A stretch of DNA of 34,283 nucleotides from Nitrososphaerota archaeon (GCA_027886975.1 JAPCJK010000010.1:1-34283), one strand, 5' to 3'; shown: positions 7,227 to 15,392, counted from the first letter of the stretch. Notes: generated from the sequence alone by a model not told the origin. A program made the numbers and translations.

Positions 7227-8069
7227 TCACACGAATCTCAGGGCCCCGTACCCCACGACTTGAAGATTATCTCCTGTGATGTCGCCGCTAGAGGCATACT
7301 TTAGAAGCTCACCCCTCCCCAGGCCTAGCTGACTCGCAGTCTCCATAATAGTGGCTATGGCGCCGAAACCGCAAGCTGTGACCTGGAGCCTCTCGAGGGT
7401 CGAGTAGAAGCCTTCGACATCCATTCTGACGACCTGCTGGAGCAGGGCCGCGTCTTTCTCCTTGGCGGCTTCTGCCGGCTCATAGTGGGTCAGGTCGGAC
7501 GAGGCGACGAGGACCGCCTTTCTTCCACGGACGATTTCGACCAGGGCCTTGGAGACAGCAGAGGCTGTCTCGATGTCCTGGAAGAGCAGAGAAACGGGAA
7601 GGAAGGGGACAGCGCTCCCGTAGATTTTCTGGAGGAAGGGCAACTGGACCTCGAGCGAATGCTCCAGCCGGTGAGCGTCGGGGTCGAACGCCACGACCCC
7701 GGCCAGGTCGACAAGCTGCTTCGAAGCAAGAGAGTCAACCCGCATCCTCCCAAGGGGAGTCTCCCACTCCCCGCTTTGGAATGTGGACACCCCGCTCCCG
7801 ACTCCATAGTGATTTGGTGCTACCACTACGATCAGGTCAGGGTCTCGGAGGGACGAAAGATGCAGGTAGCTGTGGGCAGCGACTGGGCCTGAATAGACGT
7901 AGCCTGCGTGAGGGCAGACCGCTGCGGCCAGCTTCGCGGCCCCTGCGGGCGCGGGGGGCATCTTTCCAGGGCCGAGCGGATGTGAATAGCACTGGTCAAC
8001 TGTGGCCGAAAGCTCATCCGGGTCGGAAGGATAGAACTGGCCAGCGACAGCCGGCTTCCTAACAAGCAA
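7227..8069 (-). CDS. MEMO1 family protein
   Basis: The 280-residue protein belongs to the MEMO family, which has a fold related to class III extradiol dioxygenases. The archaeal members have no settled biochemical role. Family features are the N-terminal RKPAVAGQFYPSDP (4-17), a CPHAGYVYSG motif, the ASSDLTHYEP segment and a conserved C-terminal GDITGD. The start is a TTG nine bases after the rps2 stop. Its position between rps2 and mvk recurs in archaea as I recall it, which led others to propose a link to the mevalonate pathway. That link is not shown by this sequence. Confidence 0.93.
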   Translation of the reverse strand: MLVRKPAVAGQFYPSDPDELSATVDQCYSHPLGPGKMPPAPAGAAKLAAAVCPHAGYVYSGPVAAHSYLHLSSLRDPDLIVVVAPNHYGVGSGVSTFQSGEWETPLGRMRVDSLASKQLVDLAGVVAFDPDAHRLEHSLEVQLPFLQKIYGSAVPFLPVSLLFQDIETASAVSKALVEIVRGRKAVLVASSDLTHYEPAEAAKEKDAALLQQVVRMDVEGFYSTLERLQVTACGFGAIATIMETASQLGLGRGELLKYASSGDITGDNLQVVGYGALRFV

Positions 8070-8078
8070 CGGCTTGCG

Positions 8079-8771
8079 CTATTCGCGTCGGTCGGATATA
8101 CGTTCTTCAAGCATCTCGGACTTCTGCTCCTCATCAATCTTGGTCTCGAAGTCCTCGATGGTATACTTCATCGGCTGGTCCGCGGCCAGGAGTCCGGCAT
8201 GAGTCAGGGTGGACCTTGCCAAGAGCCAGAAGATGGCCGCTATGGCCTTGCGGCCCCTGTTGTTTCCAGGGATGACGAGGTCGATGTCATCTGTTACATT
8301 GTCGGTGTCGCAGACGGATATGACTGGAACGCCAAGCTTCCCTGCCTCTACCATGGCCTGCTGGTCGGACATCGGGTCGGCGACGACGACGAGCTCGGCA
8401 TCAAGGTGCCCGGGGAAGAGAGGATTTGTGAACGTCCCTGGCATGAATCTCCCAATTCTTGGCAGGGCCCCGGTTAGTTCGCAGAACTTCTCGACGGCAA
8501 CTGCTCCGTGCTCTCTGCTGGTGTACACGACTGTGTTCTTCGCGCCCGTGGCCGCGATGAACTTCCCTGCGACGTCGATCCTCTCGAGGGTTTTTGCGTA
8601 GTCTATCATGTGAAGCCCGTCTGGCCTGGGCCTCGCGGTGAACTTCTCCATCGTCTTTGTGCGAACGGGCGTTCCAATGCGGATTCCTGTTGCCAGGAGA
8701 GCCTTCTCGGAGAGCCCGTGGACCACCATCTTGTCTGCGGAGCCAGCCTCGTCGTCTTGGAATTCTGACAT
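8079..8771 (-). CDS. rps2: Ribosomal protein uS2
   Basis: The 230-residue small-subunit protein uS2 matches the archaeal/eukaryotic form. It has the GIRIGTPV start of the core, the DYAKTLERID segment, the REHGAVAVEKF helix and the FMPGTFTNP and ADPMSDQQAM motifs. A charged C-terminal tail of about 30 residues follows. It is preceded by rpoN; the rpoK and enolase genes often found here in archaea are absent. Confidence 0.97.
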   Translation of the reverse strand: MSEFQDDEAGSADKMVVHGLSEKALLATGIRIGTPVRTKTMEKFTARPRPDGLHMIDYAKTLERIDVAGKFIAATGAKNTVVYTSREHGAVAVEKFCELTGALPRIGRFMPGTFTNPLFPGHLDAELVVVADPMSDQQAMVEAGKLGVPVISVCDTDNVTDDIDLVIPGNNRGRKAIAAIFWLLARSTLTHAGLLAADQPMKYTIEDFETKIDEEQKSEMLEERISDRRE

Positions 8772-8789
8772 CTTCCGTCTTCCTACCAG

Positions 8790-9002
8790 CTACTGCTGCT
8801 CTGCCTTCCTACTGAAGAAGGGCAGGACTTGGTCGATTACATCTACGGATGAGATAAGCATGCGCCGGCAGCAGTATCGCTTGAGGCCCAGGTCGTCCAG
8901 GACCCTCCCCGGGTCTTCGCCTCCCTTTGTTCTGGACTGGAAAATAACGAACTTGTCCCCGATGAGGTTGCCGCAGGTAAAACAGCGGATTGGGATCATC
9001 AT
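8790..9002 (-). CDS. rpoN: RNA polymerase subunit N (Rpb10)
   Basis: The 70-residue zinc-binding subunit N of archaeal RNA polymerase helps assemble subunits D, L and B. CFTCG (cysteines 7 and 10) and the CCRRM motif (cysteines 44 and 45) form the unusual zinc site of the Rpb10 family. The length is normal. It lies four bases after rps9 in the rpoD-rpl18e-rpl13-rps9-rpoN-rps2 order familiar from archaea. Confidence 0.97.
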   Translation of the reverse strand: MMIPIRCFTCGNLIGDKFVIFQSRTKGGEDPGRVLDDLGLKRYCCRRMLISSVDVIDQVLPFFSRKAEQQ

Positions 9003-9005
9003 GGT

Positions 9006-9437
9006 CTATCTGTAACTCTTTTGTCGTTTCCTTCTTGCGCCGGGTCCTCCAAACTTATTGGGCTCTGCCTGTCGCGGGTCGCCTGATAGCAGGTATTTAT
9101 TGTATGCATTCATCTTCTCTCTAAGTTCATTTCCTCGGACCTGGTCGACGTATGCCCTGGCAATTGCCATTGCAGCGGCGTCGGCCTGCCCCATGAAGCC
9201 CCCTCCTCCAACGCTCACGTCGAGGTCATACTTCTCTCTCAATTCTCCCACCACATAGACCGGGGCCAAGAGATGGAGCCTCGCAGGTTCAGGTTCCCAC
9301 AGTTCGACCGGAGTGCCGTTGACGCGGATGCGGCCCCCGCCGGGAATGATTGCAGCCGTTGCCCTTGCTGTCTTCCTCGCCCCCGAGTAGAGCTTGGGGG
9401 CTTTCTTCACAGGCGTCTTGGGAGAAGGGCTTGGCAA
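9006..9437 (-). CDS. rps9: Ribosomal protein uS9
   Basis: The 143-residue uS9 has the core GARKTARATA motif, the GxGGGFMGQADA region and the basic tail ending in RRKRQKSYR that reaches the P-site tRNA. The open frame extends to 9722, but that part is a shadow of rpl13. I take the TTG at 9437, three bases after the rpl13 stop, giving a short Pro/Lys-rich leader before the conserved core. GTG at 9452 is an alternative. Confidence 0.95.
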   Translation of the reverse strand: MPSPSPKTPVKKAPKLYSGARKTARATAAIIPGGGRIRVNGTPVELWEPEPARLHLLAPVYVVGELREKYDLDVSVGGGGFMGQADAAAMAIARAYVDQVRGNELREKMNAYNKYLLSGDPRQAEPNKFGGPGARRKRQKSYR

Positions 9438-9439
9438 GT

Positions 9440-9880
9440 TTACTCGTTCCACCCGAGGGTCTTCGACAGGTCGGCCATGGTCACGTACACCGGGATTGGA
9501 CGCGATGCCGCTGTGTCCTCGAACTTCGTCATCTTCGAGCCTGAGACTTCGGACGGCACGCCAATGTATACCCTTAGCCTTTTCATCGCCAGCGCTCCCT
9601 TGGGCTTCTTCCTTGGGACCATCCCCCTGACCATCCTGCGGAGAATGTTGTCGGGACGCCGGGGATGAAACGGGCCGTAGATTGGGTTGACCCTGCTGGA
9701 CAACTCTAGTTTCTTGGTCCATTCTGTGACCACGGAGGACCTCGATCCTGAGATCAGCGCCTTCTCAGCGTTCACAACCACGACTCTCTTTCCTAAGAGG
9801 ATTAGTTTGGCGACCTTCGATGAAAGTCTACCGGCGATCTGGTTAGAGGCGTCGACGTAAACCGTACTCTCACTTGACAA
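9440..9880 (-). CDS. rpl13: Ribosomal protein uL13
   Basis: The 146-residue large-subunit protein uL13 has the N-terminal DASNQIAGRLSS motif, the GPFHPRRPDNILRRMVRGM segment and a conserved Lys/Arg-rich loop near MVPRKKPKG. Its length matches archaeal uL13. Its first bases overlap the end of rpl18e by eleven bases, consistent with translational coupling. Confidence 0.97.
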   Translation of the reverse strand: MSSESTVYVDASNQIAGRLSSKVAKLILLGKRVVVVNAEKALISGSRSSVVTEWTKKLELSSRVNPIYGPFHPRRPDNILRRMVRGMVPRKKPKGALAMKRLRVYIGVPSEVSGSKMTKFEDTAASRPIPVYVTMADLSKTLGWNE

Positions 9881-10223
9881 GCTTTACTCCGCTTCCTTTG
9901 GGAAACTTCTTTAGGAATTCCTCCACTGATAGAGCTGAACCCCCTGAGGCCTCGATCTTCGACTTTGCGGTCGACGAAAAAGAAAACGCCCCGATGATGA
10001 TTTTTTTGTCAATCACTCCCGTCCCAAGGACTTTACCGGGGACAAATATCGGATGATTGTCCTTTGCGACCCTCGATATCCTGCCAAGATTCACTTCAAC
10101 ACGATTGATTGCCGGGTTCGATAGGAGGAGAGATGCTACGTGCCAGATTGGAGCCTTCTCCTGTTTCCCAGCCCTTTCGAGCATGACTGAAGTCTGCCTC
10201 AGCACGGGGTTCGAGGCCGTCAC
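9870..10223 (-). CDS. rpl18e: Ribosomal protein eL18 (L18e)
   Basis: This archaeal/eukaryotic L18e is related in fold to bacterial L15. The 117-residue form starts at a GTG that overlaps the rpoD stop (GTGA), giving the usual N-terminus with NPVLRQ. The frame running to 10391 is an antiphase shadow of rpoD. Conserved segments are VNLGRISRVAKD, the PGKVLGTGVIDK motif near the middle, and the C-terminal KFPKGSGVKLV. Confidence 0.95.
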   Translation of the reverse strand: MTASNPVLRQTSVMLERAGKQEKAPIWHVASLLLSNPAINRVEVNLGRISRVAKDNHPIFVPGKVLGTGVIDKKIIIGAFSFSSTAKSKIEASGGSALSVEEFLKKFPKGSGVKLVK

Positions 10224-10855
10224 TTGGCAGCACCGACCGCGACTTGGATTTCGTTGAGCTTCTTCTCCAATAGCTCGATCGCCTTCAGGACTACCTGTCG
10301 CGCAGGGAACCCGCCAGCCGATTCGACCATGAGGTTGAACGTCCCCTCCGTCTTGCCGTCCGTGAGCGCCGCGACCGTGCAAGGCTGCCACTTTGCGTGT
10401 TCTTTCCCCCGTCCCAGACGGGCATAAGCCTCGAGCTTTACCGATTGACCGAAGGCGAGTTTCACAAGCGGTATCGTCTCGCTGACGGGCCTGACCTCCC
10501 TATCCTCGGAAACGAGGTCCCCCGAGGTCACGACCGTGACCTTTTCCTTTCCCTTGGCATCCAGTACAAAGAGGACTCTGCACTTGTGGCAGCCGAGTGG
10601 GTTACCGCAGTCGCATTCCTCCGGAAGGTTGTACCTTTCAAGGTCAGTCTTGATGGGTACCATTCCCAGCCTGTGGGCAAGAATTTCATCGTAGAGGACC
10701 GAGGAGTTCTCGAGTATTACCACATCGTCAATGGCCATTGAAGGAACTTCGGAGATGCAAAACCTCCGGACAGCGTTTGCGTACGACCTGTCTATCCCTT
10801 CGAGCTGGAGCGTCACGGAATTCCCAGTATCCTCTAGGACCTTCACCTTAATCAA
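10220..10855 (-). CDS. rpoD: RNA polymerase subunit D (Rpb3 homologue)
   Basis: Subunit D pairs with L to form the alpha-like platform of archaeal RNA polymerase. The 211-residue protein shows the SYANAVRRFCISEVPSMAID signature (24-43) and a cysteine cluster at 81, 83, 89 and 92. It lacks the long iron-sulfur domain insert found in larger archaeal D subunits, which explains its short length. It starts with TTG. It heads the minus-strand ribosomal block and is divergent from rps13, whereas in most archaea it follows rps11 on the same strand. Confidence 0.97.
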   Translation of the reverse strand: MIKVKVLEDTGNSVTLQLEGIDRSYANAVRRFCISEVPSMAIDDVVILENSSVLYDEILAHRLGMVPIKTDLERYNLPEECDCGNPLGCHKCRVLFVLDAKGKEKVTVVTSGDLVSEDREVRPVSETIPLVKLAFGQSVKLEAYARLGRGKEHAKWQPCTVAALTDGKTEGTFNLMVESAGGFPARQVVLKAIELLEKKLNEIQVAVGAAK

Positions 10856-10923
10856 CGACTACACCCGCTAGGTCTGGAGAAACCATGAGACGACCCGTTT
10901 CAGCGGTTGGGAATAAGTTCTGG

Positions 10924-10931
10924 TTAAAAAG
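10924..10931 (-). promoter_or_regulatory. Probable TATA box of the rpoD operon
   Basis: The minus strand reads CTTTTTAA about 70-76 bases before the rpoD start, in the 183-base gap shared with rps13. This would leave a leader of about 45 bases. It is the most TATA-like element facing rpoD; I see no closer one. Confidence 0.4.
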
Positions 10932-11003
10932 TTTTGGAAGCTCGATCTGGGATATTGATGGAATGGATTGGTGCAGCCAAGAAGTGACTTGAGAGCCTTC
11001 AAA

Positions 11004-11011
11004 ACTTATAA
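11004..11011 (+). promoter_or_regulatory. TATA box of rps13-rps4-rps11
   Basis: ACTTATAA lies 28-35 bases before the rps13 ATG, which fits an archaeal core promoter with a leader of a few bases. It serves the short plus-strand ribosomal operon that was separated from rpoD. Confidence 0.5.
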
Positions 11012-11038
11012 CAGCAGATAGATGGGCAGTTTCGGAAT

Positions 11039-11536
11039 ATGTCGGAAGCGACCGAATTCAGGCATTTGGTAAGGATATCGGGGAGGGACCTCGATGGAGG
11101 AAAGAAGCTGATTGTGGCCCTGTCCGACCTGAAAGGAGTAGGATACAACTTCGCCCAGGTCATAACCACTAAGCTGAGCCTCGACCCCAGGGTCAGGCTC
11201 GGTACGCTTACCGAGGACCAGGTCCGCGTAGTGGAGGAGGCAATCCAGAGCACCGCAAAGGCTTCGCTTCCACCGTGGTTCTACAACAGAAGGAAGGACC
11301 CTCAGACGGGCGAAGCGAAACAGCTCCTTGGCTCCGACCTCGATTTCGTTCAAAAAAATGACATCCAGGCTGAAAAGGATATCCAGAGTTGGAAGGGGAT
11401 CAGGCACGGACTCGGGCTCAAGGTAAGGGGTCAAAGGACGAGGACTACCGGGAGGAAGGGGAGGACGGTCGGGGTCAGAAAGGCGACCCTGGTCGCTGCA
11501 GCAAGGGAAGCCGCAGCCAAGAAGGAAGAGAAGTGA
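11039..11536 (+). CDS. rps13: Ribosomal protein uS13
   Basis: The 165-residue uS13 sits at the top of the small subunit head. It has the EFRHLVRISGRDLDGGKK N-terminus, the LKGVGYNFA helix-hairpin region, the WKGIRHGLGLKVRGQRT motif near residues 118-134 and a basic Ala/Lys tail. It is the first gene of a three-gene plus-strand operon with rps4 three bases downstream. Confidence 0.97.
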   Translation: MSEATEFRHLVRISGRDLDGGKKLIVALSDLKGVGYNFAQVITTKLSLDPRVRLGTLTEDQVRVVEEAIQSTAKASLPPWFYNRRKDPQTGEAKQLLGSDLDFVQKNDIQAEKDIQSWKGIRHGLGLKVRGQRTRTTGRKGRTVGVRKATLVAAAREAAAKKEEK

Positions 11537-11539
11537 CAC

Positions 11540-12094
11540 TTGGGAGACCCGAAGAAGGCAAGGAAACAGTATAGCAGGCCCCGGAGCCCATGGCGGGCTG
11601 ACCAGCTGGCTCAGGAGCTGTACCTCCTTGGCACATTCGGACTTAGGAACAAGAGGGAGCTTTGGAGAGCCCAGACTCAGCTGAGTTCTGTAAGGAAGCA
11701 GGCGAGGACCCTTCTCGCGGCCACGCAGGCAGTCAGGCTTAGGGAGGAGAAGAAGCTCCTTGATAGCTTGAAAAGGAGAGGGTTGGTGGGCGAGGCTGCG
11801 TCTCTTGACGATATCCTGAGCCTTACGGTGGAGGACGTGCTGTCGAGAAGGTTGCAGACGATGGTCTTCAAGAAGGGGATGGCGCTCTCGCCCCTTCACT
11901 CTAGGCAGCTGATTGTGCACGGTCATGTCACTGTCGGAGACAGGGTAATCACGATACCAGGCTACGAAGTCGGTAACCAAGAAGAGGGAGGGGTCAAACT
12001 CACCGGCCGCGAGGAGACCCCAACGGCTCCAGCACAGATGAAGGAGGAGAGTCCGCAGGCCCCGGCTGAAGAGCAGCCGGCCCAGGCGAAGTGA
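11540..12094 (+). CDS. rps4: Ribosomal protein uS4
   Basis: The 184-residue uS4 has the archaeal N-terminus with KARKQYSRPRSPW, the EYxLLG-like LYLLGTFGLRNKRELW segment, and an S4 RNA-binding domain around residues 106-150 containing the SRRLQTMVFKKG and HSRQLIVHGHVTVG motifs. A Pro/Glu/Ala-rich tail of about 30 residues follows. The start is a TTG three bases after rps13. Confidence 0.97.
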   Translation: MGDPKKARKQYSRPRSPWRADQLAQELYLLGTFGLRNKRELWRAQTQLSSVRKQARTLLAATQAVRLREEKKLLDSLKRRGLVGEAASLDDILSLTVEDVLSRRLQTMVFKKGMALSPLHSRQLIVHGHVTVGDRVITIPGYEVGNQEEGGVKLTGREETPTAPAQMKEESPQAPAEEQPAQAK

Positions 12095-12100
12095 AGGTGA

Positions 12101-12568
12101 ATGGCTGAGGAAGAAGTCCTAGCCGACAGGTGGGGGGTCGTGCACATCTACTCCTCGTACAACAACACGATCGTCCACATCACCGACCTGACCGGCGCAG
12201 AGACGATATCATTCTCTTCGGGAGGAAGGCATGTCAAGGCGGACAGGTTCGAGTCTTCGCCGTACGCCGCGATGAGGAGCGCTTCGGCTGCTTCTGACGT
12301 TGCAAAATCGAAGGGGATAACGGCAGTACACATCAAAGTGAGGGCAGTGGGCGGCACAGGGCCAAGGACGCCGGGGCCAGGAGCGCAGGCGGCGATACGA
12401 GCCATAGCAAGGGCGGGCTTCAAGATCGGGAGGATAGAGGACGCGACCCCTATACCCCATGACACGACAAGGAAGAAGGGCCTAGAACCTCAAAACTGCC
12501 TTAGCACGTCAACAGAGTCCACCTTGCCGTCCCCGTCCCTGTCGGCCCCTCGCAGGAGCGCCGCGTAG
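12101..12568 (+). CDS. rps11: Ribosomal protein uS11 with an aberrant C-terminus
   Basis: The first 127 residues are ordinary archaeal uS11: [22 protein letters not shown], the GGRHVKADR loop, [22 protein letters not shown] and [12 protein letters not shown]. After TRKKG the usual glycine/arginine tail (GGRRGRRV-like) is missing. The frame instead continues for 28 residues rich in Ser, Pro and Thr. This extension is encoded opposite the 3' end of the winged-helix gene, with a 79-base convergent overlap. It looks like a rearrangement breakpoint or an assembly error rather than a selected sequence. rpoD, the normal next gene, is instead upstream and divergent. The core assignment is certain; the tail is not. 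Confidence 0.93.
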   Translation: MAEEEVLADRWGVVHIYSSYNNTIVHITDLTGAETISFSSGGRHVKADRFESSPYAAMRSASAASDVAKSKGITAVHIKVRAVGGTGPRTPGPGAQAAIRAIARAGFKIGRIEDATPIPHDTTRKKGLEPQNCLSTSTESTLPSPSLSAPRRSAA

Positions 12569-13452
12569 TCCCCTGACCTGTACCTCTGGAAGAGGACCTC
12601 GGCGAAGTTGCAGATTCCAATTATCGCGGCTTTCGTCCCCGCCCCCGTAAGCCCAGCTGCAATTACGCAAGTCTTTTGGGGGTCCCAGGGGTTACGCGCT
12701 TTTTCCACGATGCAGTCGAGCTCTGAAGCATAGGACCTTCCTGTCTCGTCAACGACTGATCCCCAGAACCCGCTCTGGCTGAATCTGATCTTCAGATGTG
12801 GGTTCAAATCCTCCGCTATCACGTTGGTCCTCGGACCGCCGACGACAATCAGGTTGGAAGCGAGGAGTTTCTCCGCTCTGAGGTCGACGTCGAGCTTTAC
12901 GGGGAACCTCGAAGGAAGGTTCACGAATTGGCCAAGGGCGAAGCCTAACTGGACCGCGTAGTGTCCGTCCCTGGCTTGGGTTCCGGCCTCGCCGTGCTGG
13001 AGGGGGGAACCGACCACTACCCATCCGTCGAACTCCCCTTTTTCGAGGAACTCCTTGAAGAAGCGCCCGAGGGCCTTTGAACGGCTCGAGGACCGCAGGG
13101 TGGGCATCGGCTCACCCTTGCCTGGGAACTCCACCGCGTACCCGTCCGAGGCGAGGGCGAAGAGGTTGGCTTCCCCTCCTCGTATGTGCTCGCTCCGCAC
13201 CCGGGAGATCAGGCCTGCCTTCTCGAGCCTTCCCACATGGTAATAGATTGTCTGGTGATGGATGTTCAAAGTCCGGGCCATCTCTGCCGGATACTTCGGC
13301 CCCGAGGAAAGAAGGGCAAGCACCTTCTGGCCTACCTTCCCGGATGCGGGCCTGAAGCCGTCGGGCTTGTCTGAGACGAGGACTCTCTTTGCAAGTCCCG
13401 CTTCCGACTTCGGGTCGAAAAGGATCTTCTCTTTGGTCACGGGACGCGACAC
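12490..13452 (-). CDS. Winged-helix regulator fused to an S-layer-like domain and EF-hand
   Basis: The 320-residue protein begins with an ArsR-like winged helix (about residues 38-105) whose recognition region reads [18 protein letters not shown]. The middle, about 140-280, has a Rossmann-like pattern with [10 protein letters not shown] (201-210) and [12 protein letters not shown] (265-276). To me it resembles a domain seen in archaeal S-layer-like proteins; this is recognition by eye, not a search. The C-terminus carries one calcium-loop motif, [12 protein letters not shown] (304-315), as in EF-hands and half dockerins. No signal peptide or membrane segment is visible, so it should be cytoplasmic. 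GTG at 13452 is used here. A TATA-like element only about 15 bases away favours GTG at 13440 instead. It is divergent from glmS. Confidence 0.8.
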   Translation of the reverse strand: MSRPVTKEKILFDPKSEAGLAKRVLVSDKPDGFRPASGKVGQKVLALLSSGPKYPAEMARTLNIHHQTIYYHVGRLEKAGLISRVRSEHIRGGEANLFALASDGYAVEFPGKGEPMPTLRSSSRSKALGRFFKEFLEKGEFDGWVVVGSPLQHGEAGTQARDGHYAVQLGFALGQFVNLPSRFPVKLDVDLRAEKLLASNLIVVGGPRTNVIAEDLNPHLKIRFSQSGFWGSVVDETGRSYASELDCIVEKARNPWDPQKTCVIAAGLTGAGTKAAIIGICNFAEVLFQRYRSGDYAALLRGADRDGDGKVDSVDVLRQF

Positions 13453-13462
13453 ATACGACCAC

Positions 13463-13470
13463 TAATAAAC
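13463..13470 (-). promoter_or_regulatory. TATA-like element of the winged-helix gene
   Basis: GTTTATTA on the minus strand lies 11-18 bases before the GTG at 13452 but 23-30 before the in-frame GTG at 13440. The second spacing is normal for a leaderless archaeal mRNA, so this element argues for the later start. Confidence 0.4.
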
Positions 13471-13559
13471 CGTTTTGCATGGTACTGAGAATCCGAAGGG
13501 CTCCGCCGCTCTAAGCATGCCAATCCGATTATGCAGGGTATTGTAAAATGTTGTATGGG

Positions 13560-13567
13560 ACTTAAAG
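13560..13567 (+). promoter_or_regulatory. TATA box and Shine-Dalgarno site of glmS
   Basis: ACTTAAAG lies 26-33 bases before the glmS ATG. A GGAGGTT ribosome-binding site follows at 13579-13585, seven bases before the start, so both elements crowd the short leader. The 140-base divergent region is shared with the winged-helix gene, a natural place for autoregulation or cross-regulation. Confidence 0.45.
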
Positions 13568-13592
13568 AGGGAACGGGCGGAGGTTCCGTGAA

Positions 13593-15359
13593 ATGTGCGG
13601 GATCGTGGGTTGCGTGGCTGACGAGCCGGTGGCTGGCATCCTCCTCGAAGGTCTGAGGAGGGTTGAGTACCGGGGGTATGATTCGGCCGGGATGGCAACA
13701 ATCAACGATGGATCGTTGAAGCTGAGAAAAGGGGTGGGGAGGGTAGACGAAATCGAGGATGAGCAGGGGCTATCGAAGCTCAAGGGAAACATCGGGATGG
13801 CCCACACGAGGTGGGCGACTCACGGAGGAGTCACAAACGAAAACGCGCATCCCCACGCGTCCTGTAAGGGGCTCGTGGCGGTAATCCACAACGGGATAAT
13901 CGAGAACTACGTCCCGCTGAAGAAATCGCTCATCGCAAAAGGACACAGGTTCCGAAGCGAGACCGACACCGAGGTGATCGCTCATCTTGTTGAGGACGAG
14001 TACAAGCGCACGAGAGATCCGACCAAGGCGACCATCGCAGCTACGAAGAGACTCAAGGGGCAATACGCAATCGCCTTGATGTTCCAGGACAGACCCGACG
14101 TCATCGTCGGGGCGAGGAAGGACGCCCCCTTGATAGTCGGGGTGGGGGAAGGCAAGATGTTCATCGCCAGCGACGTGCTCGCCTTCATCGGGCACACAGA
14201 TAGGACGATATTTCTGGACAACTTCGAGGTCGTGGAAATCAGCAGGGACAGAGTCAAGATATTAGGGCCCGGAGGGAAAGAGGTCAAACGCAAGCCAACC
14301 CAGGTTGCGTGGGAGCTTTCGGACCTCTCAAAGAGCGATTTCGCACACTACACACTGAAGGAGATCAATGAGCAGCCAAAGACGGTCATCACAGCGTCCG
14401 TCCAGGAGCCAGGCAAGGTGGAGCAATTCGCCAGGGCGATTAGGAGGGCGAAGTCCCTCTACATCACAGCGTCCGGGACTTCATACCATGCTGGGCTCTT
14501 GATGAAGTTCCGGCTGAACAAGGAGGCTAGTATCAGGGCGGACACGGTTGTCGCGGGGGAGCTGAAGGAGCACGCCGGATTCCTGAGGAAGGGTTCGGTG
14601 GTGGTGGCTTTCTCTCAAAGTGGAGAGACGGCGGACGTGTTGGAGGCCGTGAAGGGCGCGAAGAGCAAGGGAGCGAAGGTGTATTCCATCGTCAACGCGG
14701 CTGGCTCCACGCTGGCGCGCGAGAGCGACGGAGTCCTTCTGCTGAACTGCGGGCCCGAGGTCGGGGTCGCTGCGACGAAGAGCTTCACCGCCCAGGTGGT
14801 TGTGGCGAGCATGGTGGTAGACGCGGTCCTCGGTAAGAAACGTTCGAACGGAATAAAGGAGCTCTCGGAAGCTGTGGCTGAAGCCCTGAAGTGCGACGAG
14901 CAGATTCGCGACCTTGTGCACGAATACAAGGACAGGCCAGACTTCTACTTCGTCGCCAGGGGGTATGAGAGCCCCGTGGCGTTGGAAGGCGCGCTCAAGT
15001 TGAAGGAGCTCTCTTACATCCACGCGGAGGGTATGCCCGCGAGCGAACTCAAACACGGCACCCTGGCGCTCATAGAGAAGGGAACCCCGGTGGTCGTTTT
15101 GAACCCCAGCGGGGACGCCCACGCGGACTCGCTTTCGAGCGCGGAGGAGCTGAAGGCCAGAGGAGCGGAAGTGATTGGGATCTCCGATATCGAAGACAGC
15201 GTGTACACGCATTTTGTCCGTCTCCCAAAGGTTCAGGCGAAGTTCACCCCGATAGTCGAGGCGATACCTCTCCAGCTCCTTGCGTATCACATGGCAGTCG
15301 CAAAACGAAATGACCCTGATTATCCAAGGAACCTTGCGAAATCTGTGACTGTCAAGTAA
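13593..15359 (+). CDS. glmS: Glutamine-fructose-6-phosphate aminotransferase (isomerizing)
   Basis: GlmS makes glucosamine-6-phosphate from fructose-6-phosphate and glutamine, the entry to UDP-GlcNAc and surface glycans. The 588-residue protein has the class II glutamine amidotransferase N-terminus with the catalytic Cys directly after the initiator Met (MCGIVG), HTRWATHG and NGIIENY. Two SIS sugar-isomerase domains follow, with ASGTSYHA, FSQSGETADV, and the C-terminal YPRNLAKSVTVK ending. The length is normal. It is monocistronic or joined to dys, with 92 bases between them. Confidence 0.97.
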   Translation: MCGIVGCVADEPVAGILLEGLRRVEYRGYDSAGMATINDGSLKLRKGVGRVDEIEDEQGLSKLKGNIGMAHTRWATHGGVTNENAHPHASCKGLVAVIHNGIIENYVPLKKSLIAKGHRFRSETDTEVIAHLVEDEYKRTRDPTKATIAATKRLKGQYAIALMFQDRPDVIVGARKDAPLIVGVGEGKMFIASDVLAFIGHTDRTIFLDNFEVVEISRDRVKILGPGGKEVKRKPTQVAWELSDLSKSDFAHYTLKEINEQPKTVITASVQEPGKVEQFARAIRRAKSLYITASGTSYHAGLLMKFRLNKEASIRADTVVAGELKEHAGFLRKGSVVVAFSQSGETADVLEAVKGAKSKGAKVYSIVNAAGSTLARESDGVLLLNCGPEVGVAATKSFTAQVVVASMVVDAVLGKKRSNGIKELSEAVAEALKCDEQIRDLVHEYKDRPDFYFVARGYESPVALEGALKLKELSYIHAEGMPASELKHGTLALIEKGTPVVVLNPSGDAHADSLSSAEELKARGAEVIGISDIEDSVYTHFVRLPKVQAKFTPIVEAIPLQLLAYHMAVAKRNDPDYPRNLAKSVTVK

Positions 15360-15392
15360 GAAATTCAAACGGGAAATACAACATCAGGTCAC

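Noticed and set aside
14481-15368. 295-codon minus-strand ORF opposite glmS
   Set aside because: It lies entirely antisense to a fully conserved glmS and has a His/Arg/Leu-rich shadow composition.
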